DNA from: Caryophanales bacterium
Lineage (GTDB): Bacteria > Bacillota_I > Bacilli_A > RF39 > UBA660
Reading direction: 5' to 3'
DNA length: 50,848 nucleotides
Assembly (NCBI GenBank): GCA_016291895.1
Contig: JAEEZO010000028.1
Location: 1-50,848, forward strand
Of this stretch, positions 50,634 through 50,848 are shown in pieces. Every line of letters starts with the position of its first letter. Within the stretch, counting starts at the first letter, position 1. The position numbers and the translations under genes were made by a program. A model generated the notes under the pieces. It did not search any database. It had not been told where the DNA came from and was given only the letters and a program-made list of their open reading frames with translations.

Positions 50634-50848
50634 TTTCTTGATTTACATTTTCAATCATATCAGGCATTTTCTTAATAGCATTTTTATTATGTAAAAAATC
50701 CTCAATCAACTTTATAGCTTCATATGTTAAACTTTCTCGAAAAACATCATGAGTAATGTTTTCTAAATGAACAATTTTCTTATATGGATTATCTAGTTGT
50801 TCATAAATAAGATTAATAGCATCTTCAGGAACAATTTCATCACTAGTT
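50611..50848 (-). CDS. Alpha/beta hydrolase, C-terminal part (runs off the window)
   Basis: About 79 codons read from the right edge to a TAA at 50611-50613; the start lies outside the window. The visible peptide has DEIVPEDAINLIYEQLDNPYKK, VHLENITHDVFRE and LTYEAIKLIEDFL, then an acidic tail ending KKDSENE. The His in THDVFRE matches the catalytic His (SGHxxFxE) of monoacylglycerol lipase/lysophospholipase-like serine hydrolases, and the first Asp matches the segment after the acid residue. The substrate cannot be told. Confidence 0.75.
   Translation of the reverse strand, partial: TSDEIVPEDAINLIYEQLDNPYKKIVHLENITHDVFRESLTYEAIKLIEDFLHNKNAIKKMPDMIENVNQEKKDSENE

Noticed and set aside
13..50848. 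Mycoplasma-type code (TGA = Trp)
   Set aside because: TGA ends rlmN, prpC and the trypsin-fold gene at positions that fit family lengths and ATGA overlaps, and Trp is read from TGG.

Overview
The window is very AT-rich and gene-dense. Thirty-nine of its 46 annotated genes or gene remnants lie on the minus strand. It reads as chromosome of a low-GC Firmicute: S20, RlmN, RsgA, RbgA, AddAB, a PASTA kinase with its PP2C phosphatase, Rpe and PRPP synthetase are all of Bacilli/Clostridia type. Start sites follow strong AGGAGG/GAGGTG Shine-Dalgarno sequences. TGA is used as a stop (rlmN, prpC and the 45.4-47.1 kb gene end in TGA) and Trp is TGG, so this is genetic code 11, not the Mycoplasma code. 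A PASTA kinase, a decayed cell-wall sorting signal and large surface proteins suggest a walled cell. An uncultured gut-type Bacilli lineage near RF39/Erysipelotrichales would fit, but that is inference.

Layout. 0-3.5 kb: a small membrane protein, rpsT, a membrane-anchored transglutaminase-like protein, and two tandem paralogues of unknown function. 3.5-10.6 kb: prs with an adenosine-deaminase-like gene that has lost its metal ligands, then the rlmN-prpC-prkC-rsgA-rpe operon. 10.6-14 kb: an unknown gene, the 3' stump of a surface-protein gene, rbgA, and two plus-strand genes (a 43-residue Cys-rich protein and a protein with an internal repeat). 13.9-25.7 kb: a C26 amidohydrolase with an ABC exporter; a rhodanese lipoprotein - trpF - unknown - zinc-ribbon operon; an HD protein with a membrane metallopeptidase; a HIT-Nudix-HAD operon; a membrane phosphodiesterase-like protein; an acetyltransferase. 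25.8-31.2 kb: addB-addA. 31.3-32.6 kb: a small membrane protein, a degenerate DnaQ-fold protein and a dimeric dUTPase.

32.6-50.6 kb is a surface-protein island. Three large paralogous single-pass proteins carry four Big_2 Ig-like domains each, followed by copies of a Cys-rich module (seven in all, two subtypes) that I do not recognise. Next to them is a four-gene operon plus a separate gene. Three of these five proteins start with a cytosolic zinc ribbon followed by a transmembrane helix and an extracellular domain: an HExxH peptidase, a C11 (clostripain-like) peptidase and an unknown domain. The same operon encodes a trypsin-fold protein in which all three catalytic residues are replaced. 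The window ends inside an alpha/beta hydrolase gene.

No intergenic stretch exceeds about 135 bases. Most gaps hold a hairpin terminator with A/T tracts, an extended -10 promoter (TGnTAnAAT), or both. I saw no tRNA, rRNA, CRISPR array, insertion sequence or prophage gene.
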